NCBI GenBank assembly: GCA_031270785.1
Contig: JAISWM010000113.1
Location: forward strand, 1 to 46,817
Direction of reading: 5' to 3'
Source: Oscillospiraceae bacterium
GTDB lineage: Bacteria; Bacillota; Clostridia; Oscillospirales; Acutalibacteraceae
DNA: 46,817 nucleotides
Position 1 is the first letter of the stretch; every line of letters starts with the position of its first letter. Positions 9,246 through 18,000 of the stretch are shown here, piece by piece. The notes under the pieces were generated by a model. The model was not told the DNA's origin and did not search any database. It saw only the letters and a list, made by a program, of their open reading frames with translations. The translations under genes were made by a program, and so were the position numbers.

Positions 9246-9878
9246 ATGAAAAAATTTCTTTCAATAATTTTTAGTCTTTCTTTGCTGCTTACTTCGGAAT
9301 TCAGTACCGGTGCAAAAGTGCTGGATGTGGTTAAATCTGACGACCCCATACTCAAAGAGTGTTGCCTTGAAGTTACGGGTTTTAATGAAGATCTAAGAAA
9401 ATTAATTGCTAACATGTGTGATACCATGAATAAATACGACGGTGTAGGACTCGCTGCGCCGCAAGTTGGGGAACGGAAGTGCGTCTTTGTAGTGAAATAT
9501 GGCAAAAAAGTAACCGAATATGTTAACGCGAAAATACTTAGTGAAGAAGGAGAACAAATTTCAACAGAAGGATGTATTTCCCTCCCCGGTTTATGGGGAG
9601 AAGTTAAAAGGCCCACATGCATAAGTGGAACAGCGTTTGATAAAAATGGGGAAAAATTCGACTTTGAGGCTGAAGGCGAGGAGGCACGAATTATATGCCA
9701 TGAATTCGACCATACGAGAGGAGTATTATTTACAAAAATTGCAAAACGTACTTATACAACCACACAAATCATTGTCAAGAATGTAGCTTGGGCGGTGGCG
9801 GTAGCTGGGGTATTAGCAATACTTGGGGGGTTGGCCAGACATTTTGCCTTCTCAAAGCCAAGCCCCAATCATGCGTAA
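9246..9878 (+). CDS. Peptide deformylase with signal peptide and C-terminal membrane anchor
   Basis: 210 residues from ATG 9246 (GGAG at 9234-9237, 8-base spacer; the GTG at 9237 overlaps that site). All three deformylase motifs are intact: GVGLAAPQ (about 67-74), EGCISLP (about 104-110) and HEFDHTRG (about 147-154), giving the metal ligands Cys, His, His and the catalytic Glu. Uniquely, a signal peptide-like start (MKKFLSIIFSLSLLLTSEF) precedes the domain and a hydrophobic helix (AWAVAVAGVLAILGGLA) follows it, ending in a basic tail. By the positive-inside rule the catalytic domain should face outside. Deformylases normally act at the ribosome, so this is not the standard housekeeping enzyme; the housekeeping def must be elsewhere. 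It is monocistronic with its own promoter. A role in deformylating secreted formyl-Met peptides is speculation. Confidence 0.85.
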   Translation: MKKFLSIIFSLSLLLTSEFSTGAKVLDVVKSDDPILKECCLEVTGFNEDLRKLIANMCDTMNKYDGVGLAAPQVGERKCVFVVKYGKKVTEYVNAKILSEEGEQISTEGCISLPGLWGEVKRPTCISGTAFDKNGEKFDFEAEGEEARIICHEFDHTRGVLFTKIAKRTYTTTQIIVKNVAWAVAVAGVLAILGGLARHFAFSKPSPNHA

Positions 9879-9904
9879 ACTTCCAATAAAGTGTAAAATA
9901 AAAA

Positions 9905-9998
9905 CACACTTTAGAAACGTGTTATTATTTACATGTTTTTCCCCCGCCTTCGGCGGGGGGGGAGAAAGAAGAAGTTTCAATTATTTTGAGACATAACC
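9905..9998. repeat. Chimeric palindrome: D left arm, B right arm
   Basis: The left arm ACACTTTAGAAACGTG + TTATTATTTACATG is family D. After the CCCCCGCC-TTC-GGCGGGGG core the right arm is family B (GTTTCAATTATTTTGAGACATAACC). Confidence 0.7.
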
Positions 9999-10036
9999 GC
10001 CGATTTTGATTGCAATCTGTAAAGTTTACGGACAGC
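9999..10036 (+). repeat. Right-end fragment of family C
   Basis: GATTTTGATTGCAATCTG + TAAAGTTTACGGACAG, the C right arm without its last bases, cut by A element copy 5. Confidence 0.8.
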
Positions 10037-10153
10037 TATAGCTGTTACGATTTAAAACAGCCCTTAAAAGTAAATTTATCTGTGTACTTTCTCCCAGCCG
10101 TCGGCTGGGAGAAAGTCATAAAAATCAGACGCTTTTCAAACGTAACAGCTATA
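10037..10153 (-). repeat. Family A element (copy 5, inverted)
   Basis: 117 bp in reverse orientation: TATAGCTGTTACGATTTAAA ... TTTTCAAACGTAACAGCTATA. Confidence 0.9.
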
Positions 10154-10191
10154 TAATATTTATAATTGAAATTAGTATGATACAATGATTC

Positions 10192-10279
10192 GGTAGTGGT
10201 CCAAATTAATTGATAATATCTTTCCTCCCCGCCTGTGGCGGGGGGGAAGAATGGATTTCAACTATTTTATGGCGCGACC
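10192..10279 (+). repeat. Family B element in the pth leader, perfect 8-bp duplication
   Basis: 88 bp from GGTAGTGG to GGCGCGACC with AATGATTC on each side (10184-10191 and 10280-10287). The right duplicate abuts the pth ribosome site AGAGGTG, so the element has pushed the original upstream sequence away from the gene. Confidence 0.92.
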
Positions 10280-10305
10280 AATGATTCAGAGGTGTGTGAT
10301 AGACA

Positions 10306-10917
10306 TTGAATATATTTAGTAAATTATTTAACAAAAGTAAAAATATTAGCAGTATTAATTATATGGTGGCGGGATTAGGCAATCCGGGGCTTAGATATGA
10401 AAACACAAGACATAATGCGGGGTTTTTAGTTGTTGACTATATTTGTAAACAGAATAATATAAAATTAAATTTAAATAAATTTGACGGAGTATACGGATAC
10501 GGATATTTAAGCGGAAGTAAAATTTTGTTTTTAAAACCGCAAACATTTATGAATAAAAGTGGAGAATGTATTTCAAAAATGATGTCTTATTATAAAATAC
10601 CTCCTGAAAAAGTAATTTTGATTTTTGATGATATTTTATTACCGGCAGGAAAAATAAGGGTAAGAAGAAACGGTACTCACGGCGGGCATAATGGAGTAAG
10701 AAATATAATAGATTTATCATCCAGTAGTCAATTCCCCAGAGTAAAAGTAGGTGTTGGGCAAAAGCCCAATGAAGATTGGGACTTAGCTGACTGGGTTTTA
10801 TCTAAATTTTCAAAAGAGGAAAGCGATGCCATAGAAGGCGCTGTGAAAAGCGCAGAAAAAACGGTAAATCTTATTATAGACGGTAATATAGATCAGGCAA
10901 TGTCACTTTATAATTAA
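10306..10917 (+). CDS. pth: Peptidyl-tRNA hydrolase
   Basis: 203 residues. It releases tRNA from stalled peptidyl-tRNA. Visible: GLGNPGLRYENTRHNAGF (catalytic His in TRHNAG), KPQTFMNKSGE, and the DD...HGGHNGVRNI region carrying the catalytic Asp and the substrate-binding Asn. TTG start at 10306 with AGAGGTG 11 bases upstream. This gives a 19-residue N-terminal extension (NIFSKLFNKSKN...) before the usual start, of a kind seen in other clostridial Pth proteins. The internal ATG at 10363 lacks a ribosome site. A family B element lies directly upstream. Confidence 0.96.
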   Translation: MNIFSKLFNKSKNISSINYMVAGLGNPGLRYENTRHNAGFLVVDYICKQNNIKLNLNKFDGVYGYGYLSGSKILFLKPQTFMNKSGECISKMMSYYKIPPEKVILIFDDILLPAGKIRVRRNGTHGGHNGVRNIIDLSSSSQFPRVKVGVGQKPNEDWDLADWVLSKFSKEESDAIEGAVKSAEKTVNLIIDGNIDQAMSLYN

Positions 10918-11655
10918 ATTGCTTTCAGCATTAAGGCAAAAGATTTGATTTCGACTAAAACCGACTAAAATACAAAAAATATCAACGTTTAATTGTACCT
11001 AATTTTATTTTTTATATCTTCTGTGTTTGAAAATAGCTATATGAGTAAATAATCGCCCCACTATCAAGCGGGAGCGATAATTGCCAAAATTTATACTATA
11101 GCTGTTCCGCTTTACAATAGACCATAGAAATTATGTATAACTATTGTTCTTGAAAAGGGTACACAGGCAAGCTTTTCCCCCACAGGCTTAGCGGGAAAAA
11201 ACTTCTAAAATTGGGACTTTTTTAAAGCGGAACAGCTATAATTTGGACCATCGTCTATTTTTACGTACTTGGTGTAGCAGACTTGTTCGAAAAGGGGGAT
11301 ATATTTTTCGAAGTTGCATATTATGCATGAAATTGTGCTTGATTTAATTGTGAATTTTCGTTTTTTTAAAAGAACTTTGCCTTATCATTTGCTTTGATAC
11401 ACTACCGGACATTGAAATTTGCTATAAGTTCGTGGGGAATGTAAATCTACCGTATATGTCAAGAAAGCTGAAGCATCAAATGTTAAAATCTTTCGGCAGG
11501 GAAGAAAATCAAAAAGAAAGGTGCGTCTCTGCAGGTTAAAATAAAGTGGTATTAATAATTGCAGGGTCACAGCAAACAAAAAACACTTCAAAACCAAAGG
11601 TAAGGTTTCAAAATGTTTCAATCTTCGGCGTCAGTTCCCTTAACTAACGCCACAC
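10918..11655. other. Gene-poor spacer between pth and tRNA-Pro
   Basis: Contains a 144-bp variant A element (11097-11240), a hairpin at about 11054-11086 (ATCGCCCC...GGGAGCGAT), and about 400 bases with no recognisable gene or repeat. A 78-codon minus-strand frame at 11385-11621 has no ribosome site and unremarkable composition; I do not call it. Confidence 0.6.
11097..11240. repeat. Divergent long A element
   Basis: 144 bp with ends TATAGCTGTTCCGCTTTA and TTAAAGCGGAACAGCTATA (19-bp near-perfect inverted repeat). Its interior differs from the standard A copies, including the hairpin (TTTTCCCCCACAGGCTTAGCGG). Confidence 0.8.
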
Positions 11656-11732
11656 TGGTCGAGGCAGCGGGACTCGAACCCACGGCTTCTACGTCCCGAA
11701 CGTAGCACTCTACCAAACTGAGCTATGCCTCG
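11656..11732 (-). tRNA. tRNA-Pro (anticodon CGG)
   Basis: 77 nt with encoded CCA. The acceptor stem CGAGGCA/TGCCTCG gives the C1-G72 pair typical of bacterial tRNA-Pro, with discriminator A73. Anticodon stem CTACG/CGTAG encloses loop TTCGGGA, so the anticodon is CGG followed by G37. The T arm contains GGGTTCGAGTCCC. A family B element begins 9 bases upstream of the 5' end. Confidence 0.96.
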
Positions 11733-11740
11733 GCAATATA

Positions 11741-11829
11741 GGTCGTGTCCCAAAATAGTTGAAATCCCTTCTTCTCCCCCGCCATAGGCGGGGGGGAAAA
11801 GATATTATCAACAAATTTGGCCCACAACC
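11741..11829 (-). repeat. Family B element between tRNA-Pro and its promoter
   Basis: 89 bp starting GGTCGTGTCCC and ending CCCACAACC, flanked by GGCAATATA (11732-11740 and 11830-11838). The left duplicate includes the first base of the tRNA. It increases the promoter-to-tRNA distance by about 98 bp. Confidence 0.9.
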
Positions 11830-11850
11830 GGCAATATAAACACATTTGGA

Positions 11851-11879
11851 ATTTTACTGCTTTGTGAATGAAAAATCAA
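11851..11879 (-). promoter_or_regulatory. Displaced tRNA-Pro promoter
   Basis: On the minus strand: TTGATT (11874-11879), 17 bp, TAAAAT (11851-11856). Without the element the -10 box would lie about 20 bases before the tRNA 5' end. Confidence 0.7.
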
Positions 11880-11953
11880 CCAATTTAAGTCTTTCCGGTA
11901 GAACAAACGCATGAAAACGTGATCAATCAGCTTTTAATAAAATTTTTGCTCCC

Positions 11954-11998
11954 GCCCGCCTATCCCCGATGCAGAGTATGCGGGGCATTACGGCGGGC
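11954..11998 (-). other. Two-step G/C hairpin downstream of the ABC transporter
   Basis: Nested stem GCCCGCC / CCCCG ... CGGGG / GGCGGGC, unlike the dispersed repeat families. It lies about 130 bases after the ATPase stop. No uridine tract follows, so a terminator call is uncertain. Confidence 0.4.
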
Positions 11999-12124
11999 TT
12001 GCATGCTTCCCTCGAAAACACACGCTCGCAAAAATCAATGAATACACAGCCTAGAAGGTCGGGGAATTAAACCCAATTTAGATTAAATTACCATGCGCTC
12101 TGGGCTTTAAATAAGTAAATCACC

Positions 12125-12793
12125 TCAAACTGCTGGTAAATCACCATCTTTTAAAGCCAAAATTCTATCCGCTGTTTGGTTTGCAAATCCGGTATCGTGC
12201 GTAACAATTAAAATTGTATAATTTTGCTTTGATAATTTTTTAATAATTTCTGTTAATTCTTCAACAAGTTCCGGGTCAAGCGATGAAGTCGGTTCATCGA
12301 ATAAAATTATGTCCGGATTTAAGATTAACGCTCTTGCGATTGCAGCGCGCTGTTTTTGACCGCCCGATAAATTTGACGGAAAAGAATTTTGAACATTTTC
12401 GAGTTTAAACTGCTTTAATAATTTTTGAGAAACGTCAAAAATCGCTCGGGTTTCATACATTTTTGCATTTAATGCCGGAATTTCAATATTCTCTTTCACT
12501 GTCAAGTGCGGAAACAAATTAAAATTTTGAAATATAAGGCCTACTTTTTTAAGAATTTTAGATGTGTTTTTTACGTAAATCCCGTCCTTAACCAAACAAT
12601 TATCTTCGATTTTTATGCTTCCCGAATCAATTTTTTCAAGCCCTGCAAGGCATCTTAAAAAAGTGGTTTTGCCTTCACCGGATTTGCCTGTAATTGCTGT
12701 AATTTCACCGTTTTGCGCGGAAAAATTAATATTTTTTAAAATCTCTTTTCCGCCAAAATTTTTACACAAATTAACTGTTTCGATAGTTTTCAT
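12125..12793 (-). CDS. Polar amino-acid ABC transporter, ATP-binding protein
   Basis: 222 residues of the GlnQ/HisP type. Walker A is GKSGEGKTT (about 37-45; Glu in place of the usual small residue), Q-loop LIFQNFNLFPHLTVKENI, signature LSGGQKQR, Walker B IILFDEPTSSLD and switch VTHD. It powers the permease encoded just upstream; the two overlap by one base (TAATG), and GGAGG lies 9 bases before this ATG inside the permease gene, implying coupled translation. Confidence 0.95.
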   Translation of the reverse strand: MKTIETVNLCKNFGGKEILKNINFSAQNGEITAITGKSGEGKTTFLRCLAGLEKIDSGSIKIEDNCLVKDGIYVKNTSKILKKVGLIFQNFNLFPHLTVKENIEIPALNAKMYETRAIFDVSQKLLKQFKLENVQNSFPSNLSGGQKQRAAIARALILNPDIILFDEPTSSLDPELVEELTEIIKKLSKQNYTILIVTHDTGFANQTADRILALKDGDLPAV

Positions 12794-14262
12794 TATATTT
12801 TACCTCCGCACGAAAATTTTCTTTCTAATTTTTTGAATATTTGAACAAGAATCATGCAAATCGCCAGATATATTGCACCTGCGATAACATAATTTGTTAC
12901 ATTTGCTGTTGAATTTACTAAATTTTTAGTGTTTGAGAGCAGTTCCGGTACGCCAATTGCAAAGATTAAAGCCGTATCTTTAACGAGCGTTACACATTCG
13001 TTACAAATCGTGGGCAGTGTTATGCGAAAAATTTGCGGCAGCAAAATTTTGAAAAGTGATTGCGTTTTTGAAAATCCTAAAACTTGAGCCGCTTCGCTTT
13101 GACCTTTGTCAATCCCCAGAAAACCACCTCTGAAAATTTCCGCAAAATACGCGGCATAATTCAAAGCAAAAGTTAAAACGCCTGCTGAAAATCGGTCTTT
13201 GATAGTTAAATATTCACCGATTATCGGAATATACGGCAAGCCATAAAATACGAAAAATAATTGTAGCAGCAATGGTGTTCCGCGCATTATGTTAGTGTAA
13301 GCTTTTATTAAAAATTTCAAGATTTTATTTTTTGAATTTTGCAGTATACATAAAATCAAGCCTAAAGGAAGCGAGAAAATTGTGGTCAGCGAAAAGATTT
13401 TTAAGGTGACCCAAAGGCCTTGAATGAGAGGTGCTATGCTTAAATTTTTACTTTTAGAGGGAACTTCATCAGAAGCCGTTTTTGAATTTTCCCAGAAAAA
13501 TAGATTTGTGCCGAACCATTTCTGTGAAATTTCTTTTGCTTTTCCTGATTCTTTCATGGCTGAAAGTCCATTTTCAATCTCGTTTTTTAATTCTTCATTG
13601 TTTTTCTTTACGGCTATAACGTAATCTTCCGTTGAAATTTCTTGGTTTAAAACTTTGAAATTGCCCGCAAGACCTTTTTCGTTTAAGTAATATTTTGCAA
13701 CCACTTCATCAACAACAGTTACATCAGATGTAAACTTTTCAATCTCGTTTAAGCAATTCACCATATTTTCAAGTTCGATAATGTTTCTAACTTGACTGCT
13801 GATTTCGTGATTTTTAAACGCATCTGCACCGGTCGAACCTTTTTGAACGCAAACACTTTTGTTTTTTAAATCTTCTAAATTTTCGATTGTAGAATTTTTG
13901 TTAACAATGATAATTTGCCGATTTTTCATATAAGGTTTTGTTAAAAGCATGCTTTGCTCACGCTGCGGAGTTTTGCTCATTCCGTTCCAAATAACATCAA
14001 TTTTGCCGGAATTAATCTCAAGCTCTTTTGCGTCCCAGTCAATCGGCTGAAAAATCACTTTTTTACCTGAAAAAACTTCTTTTGCTAAATCAATGTCAAA
14101 CCCGACAATTTCATTGTTTTCGCTCAAAAAACCCATCGGCGGAACGTTTACGTCCAATCCTATGACAATTTCATTTTTTAAGGCTGCTGCTGTTTTAAAA
14201 TTAAACACACACGCGCTGAAAATCAGCCAAAAACACGTTACTAAAATTTTTTTAAGTTTCAT
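12793..14262 (-). CDS. Amino-acid ABC transporter, fused binding protein and permease
   Basis: 489 residues combining two usually separate subunits. Residues 1-28 form a signal peptide/anchor. About 30-255 is a periplasmic-binding-protein domain of the GlnH/HisJ family (EIVIGLDVNVPPMGF, DVIWNGMSKTPQR). About 280-480 is the GlnP/HisM permease with five or so membrane helices and the EAAQVLGFSKTQSLFKILLPQ coupling loop. Similar fusions exist in Gram-positive glutamine/glutamate transporters. Substrate cannot be fixed from sequence; a candidate upstream leader peptide with four His codons hints at histidine (inference). Confidence 0.93.
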   Translation of the reverse strand: MKLKKILVTCFWLIFSACVFNFKTAAALKNEIVIGLDVNVPPMGFLSENNEIVGFDIDLAKEVFSGKKVIFQPIDWDAKELEINSGKIDVIWNGMSKTPQREQSMLLTKPYMKNRQIIIVNKNSTIENLEDLKNKSVCVQKGSTGADAFKNHEISSQVRNIIELENMVNCLNEIEKFTSDVTVVDEVVAKYYLNEKGLAGNFKVLNQEISTEDYVIAVKKNNEELKNEIENGLSAMKESGKAKEISQKWFGTNLFFWENSKTASDEVPSKSKNLSIAPLIQGLWVTLKIFSLTTIFSLPLGLILCILQNSKNKILKFLIKAYTNIMRGTPLLLQLFFVFYGLPYIPIIGEYLTIKDRFSAGVLTFALNYAAYFAEIFRGGFLGIDKGQSEAAQVLGFSKTQSLFKILLPQIFRITLPTICNECVTLVKDTALIFAIGVPELLSNTKNLVNSTANVTNYVIAGAIYLAICMILVQIFKKLERKFSCGGKI

Positions 14263-14318
14263 TATTAAAATCCTCCATATAATTTTTTAAAGACAAAAAA
14301 ATACAACACTCAGGAATT

Positions 14319-14412
14319 GATAGTGGATCAAATTAATTGATAATATCTTTCTCCCCTGCCGATTCGCGGGGGGGGGGATAAGAAGGTATTTCAACTGTTT
14401 TGAGACACGACT
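14319..14412 (+). repeat. Family B element in the ABC-transporter leader
   Basis: 94 bp from GATAGTGGATC to GAGACACGACT, flanked by CAGGAATT (14311-14318 and 14413-14420), the match extending a few bases by chance. It separates the structured leader region from the transporter start codon. Confidence 0.85.
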
Positions 14413-14420
14413 CAGGAATT

Positions 14421-14640
14421 CCGATGTTGTAAAAAGTGAAAGATTTTAATTTGGTACAGGGAAATTTCCCGGTACTCTAAAAACTCACCGCCAACACAGA
14501 TTCCTGAAATTTCAGGGTTAATCTGTATTAGCGAATTATTTATTCGGCCATCAACAGGTCAACCCCCATACATGATGGCGATGATGCGAATTATTTATTG
14601 AAATTAAAACTATATTTTTCACGCCGGGGTTCACCTCCTA
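14421..14640 (-). promoter_or_regulatory. Structured leader of the ABC transporter with palindromes
   Basis: Reading leftward: a possible leader peptide, a GCCATCA/TGATGGC stem whose 5' strand contains the His codons, a stem CAGATT...AATCTG enclosing the palindrome CCTGAAATTTCAGG, and a stem GTAC-GGGAAATTTCCC-GTAC. AATAAATAATTCGC occurs twice (about 14585-14598 and 14530-14543). This resembles alternating hairpins of an attenuator, but no uridine tract directly follows a stem, so the mechanism is unproven. Confidence 0.4.
14551..14622 (-). CDS. Possible 23-residue His-rich leader peptide
   Basis: GTG start at 14622 with TAGGAGG at 14634-14640, 11-base spacer. Translation starts MKNIVLISIN, then NSHHRHHVWGLTC, with four His in five codons. 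It lies upstream of an amino-acid transporter, the position expected for a translation-sensing leader. The family is not recognised and the call rests only on His clustering, ribosome site and location. Confidence 0.3.
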   Translation of the reverse strand: MKNIVLISINNSHHRHHVWGLTC

Positions 14641-14670
14641 ACACTAATTTCAATCACAAATATCAGTTTG

Positions 14671-15062
14671 TATAGCAAAAACCATTTTTAAAGCGTGGTA
14701 TTATTTGCGGTTCTTTCCCCCGCTTACGCGGGGGAAAGAACAAAAATGTCACTGTTTTAAAAAGTTTTTACTATATCCGTTACTTTCCCCGCAGGCTCGC
14801 GGGGGAAGCAAATCAAACACATATCAGATTTTAATTTTAGAAATAGTACAAATTCATTTTCTAAATTTAGTATACTACAAAATTTTAAATTTGTCAAATT
14901 ATAAAAGTTTAAATTTAAAACTGCCTTCAAAGGTGGACTTTCCCAAATACTCTTTCCCAGCGAGCTTGTGGGGGGAAAAAATAGTGATTTTGTTTTTTCC
15001 CCCAGCCTTTGGTGGGGAGGGAAGCACAAATAATACCACGTTTTTAAATGATTTTTGCTATA
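14671..15062. repeat. Cluster of family D palindromes at the 3' end of the giant gene
   Basis: A complete D (14671-14774), an unfolded AT-rich stretch (about 14820-14930), two hairpins (14951-14980; 14994-15024) and a D right arm ending TTTTTGCTATA at 15062, directly adjacent to the stop codon of the giant gene at 15063. Confidence 0.7.
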
Positions 15063-18000
15063 TTATTCGTTTTTCGGAGGTACTTTGGGTTCAGTTTTGC
15101 CGGATGCCGTTTTAGAATTTTTATTTTTAGGACGTAACCTCTTAATTACTATTATCACTAATATAACTATTATTGCGCCAAGTACCAGTATTAATATTAG
15201 CTTAATTGCACTACCTTGCATTACGCCGGAGCCGTCCTGCACAAATTGGCCTATAAACCCGTTATTTTTATTATTACTGCCGGTTCCGCCGCTATTGTTG
15301 CTGCCGGAACTGCTTCCTCCGCTTGAGCTATTTTCTGAATTACTTGTTACGTCTGTACTTTCTTCAAATATTTCGTCAGATTTATCTGATTGTACGCTGT
15401 CGTCCCATGAATCATTTGAATCATTTCCGCTTCCTGACGCCGAAGATGACCCGGATGTGTTTGACATATTTGAACTTTGCCCGTGTCCTCCTCCATTTAC
15501 CATATTAGCTATAATATCTTTTATATTATTTATTTCATCGCCGATAGCATTAAATAAAGAGGAATTTCCCGAGTTTAAGCTTTTTTTAGCTATTACTCCG
15601 GCGGAGCTGAACGATGTCATTTCAAATGAAGAGGTATCCCCGTTTATATTCAATATCAGATATTCAATTTTTCCTGTTGATGATATTTCATGCACCACTA
15701 AAGGATCTTTGAAATATTTTAAATCCGGCGTCGGTATTGTAACTATTACTTTTTCGCCCTCCGGGAGTTCATATTTTTGTCCGGTCAGCATGTCAACCAG
15801 ATATATATCGTAAAGGGACAATATGAATTCCGAATTTAATTTATTATATATTCTGCTGCAGGCGTCTGTATTAGCGGATAATGTTACAGCGACTAATTTA
15901 ATATTCCACGGCACTCCGCTAACCTTTAAGTCGTTTGTAACATGGCTGTATTCTCCCGCAAGCTGCTGGAGAGACTGCAGTTTACTATAATTGCTAATTA
16001 AAGCCTTTTTATCATCTGATAATTGATTATACCGTTTTGTCGCTTGTACGATGGCGTCTACGTCCGCGCTGCTTTCGACTTTGTCGCTTAACTTGTCAAT
16101 CGTATTTATGAGCAAAGTTTCCTCATTTTCGGTTATTCCCGTTACAGTGACGGTTTTATCTTCTTTTATTCCTCTTATTATGTACACGCCGTTTTCCGTT
16201 GCTATATTGTCTTTGCCGAGCATTACGGTTATAGCTGAATCATTATAAGCGGGCTGGACGTATACATGGAATTTGAAGTCGTCATTGTACTCTACTTTCT
16301 GGGCTTCGTTTTCTAAAGTTTTGCCGCTTGCGTCTTTATACGTTATACCCGTTATCTTTGTCAAAGTGACGGTATATTTATTTTTAGACACGTTCAAAAC
16401 TTGAATGGTAAGGTCTTCTGTTACGTTTGATAATATGTACTTTCCTGCGGATAATTTTTGAACTCCTACTGTCCCTGATGTGGTTTTTACAACCGGTACG
16501 GAATCATCACACTCATCGTATATTGACACCTGGAACTCAAAATTATTTCCGTGATTTACATATACAGGGTTAGTTACTACGAGGCCTTGGTCATTTTTAT
16601 ATCTTACCCCGTAGGTAGGTTCAAACGAGACTTTATACTGTACCTCCTTAGCATTTTGAACAGATACTGTTTTATTAGAGGCAACATTTTTAATGGTATA
16701 TCTGCCGTCTTTCGGTTCCAAAGAAATCGCGACACCGTTGTCTTCTCTGCACACTACCACCATTTGCGATAATTCATATCCGCCTTTTGGGGATATACTG
16801 AAAGATATTTCCGAACCATATTGAATGATGTATACTCCCGAAATGTTTGACATTTCAACACTTGCATCTTCATACGTCGCGCCAATAGACTCCGAAAGAT
16901 TTACTTTATACCTGTTAATCTCTATTCCTTCAACGGTTATTGCCATATTTGCCGAAACATCGGCGATCGTATAATAACCATTTATAAAGTTAACGGTTTC
17001 GTCGTTAGCTTTTACTGTTACTGAAGACTGATTGTGCCTGTCGTCCAATTCGGTTGTGAACTGGAATTTTCCGCCGTACTCTACTATTATGTTAGTTTCG
17101 TGAGTAATTTGCCTATTGTTTTCATAAAACTTTAGTCCTTCGGTGCTTTCGGATGTCGGCAGCTCTATTTTATATTTTTTCTTATTAACGGTTGCCGTTA
17201 TATCCGTGTCTTCTTTTACCGATGGGATCTCATACCTATAATATTCTTCCTCTTCGTTTATACTGCTTGGTATTAAAACAGTACCTTCGGCTTTTACTTC
17301 CAGCGTTTTAAAATCATAGCCGTATTCTGTTGCGACGGAAAATGAGAAGGTATCGCCGTACGGGCGGGTTTGTATACCTATCAGTACGCTTGAACCGAAT
17401 GGTTCGCGGTATATTATTCCTTCGTTTTCTACAAGTTTAACATTTATGTTGCTTTTTAATACTTTTACTTCAACAGTTGGAGGGGAATCTATTTCTGACA
17501 AAGTGTAAACGGCTTCTTTTGCGGATCTATTTTCTTCTGTAAGTCTGCCGGCTGTGGTACTTATAGTGACGTTTTCCAAGTCATATCCCTCTTTAGGGGT
17601 AACTTTGAAGGTAAAATATCTGCCGTGGGTTATCGATAGATTTTGCGACGAAATGTCATTCCCCGTTACTTTATCTTTGAATTCTACGTCATCGCCTTTA
17701 AACGTCATAGTATAAGTATTTAGCTGCAAACCTTGAAGAGTTACTATCGTGTCACTTGTTACATTTTTAATTTTCCATGTATTAGTGCTTTCCTTCTCTA
17801 TTGCTGTGCCTGCAACAAATGTCCAGCCGCTTACTGACTGATCATAACCTGTGTTGGGGCTTGCTATTATTGTTAAATCCCCGCCGTAGAGGACCTCTCT
17901 GCCCGAACGCGTTATATCCTTTAGGGTATCTTTATCAAGGATAGTAACATTATTCATTTCCTGCCCACCAAAAGTTACAGTATACTTTTCTTTTTTGGCG

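Noticed and set aside
11385..11621. 78-codon minus-strand frame downstream of tRNA-Pro
   Set aside because: No ribosome site at a proper distance and no recognisable family; probably chance.
14421..14640. T-box or S-box riboswitch before the ABC transporter
   Set aside because: Neither the T-box sequence (GGGTGGTACCGCG type) nor the S-box core is present; only a candidate leader peptide and palindromes are visible.
15055..15813. 252-codon plus-strand frame opposite the giant gene
   Set aside because: Antisense shadow of the Ser/Gly/Asn-rich C-terminus; Leu/Pro-rich low-complexity translation.
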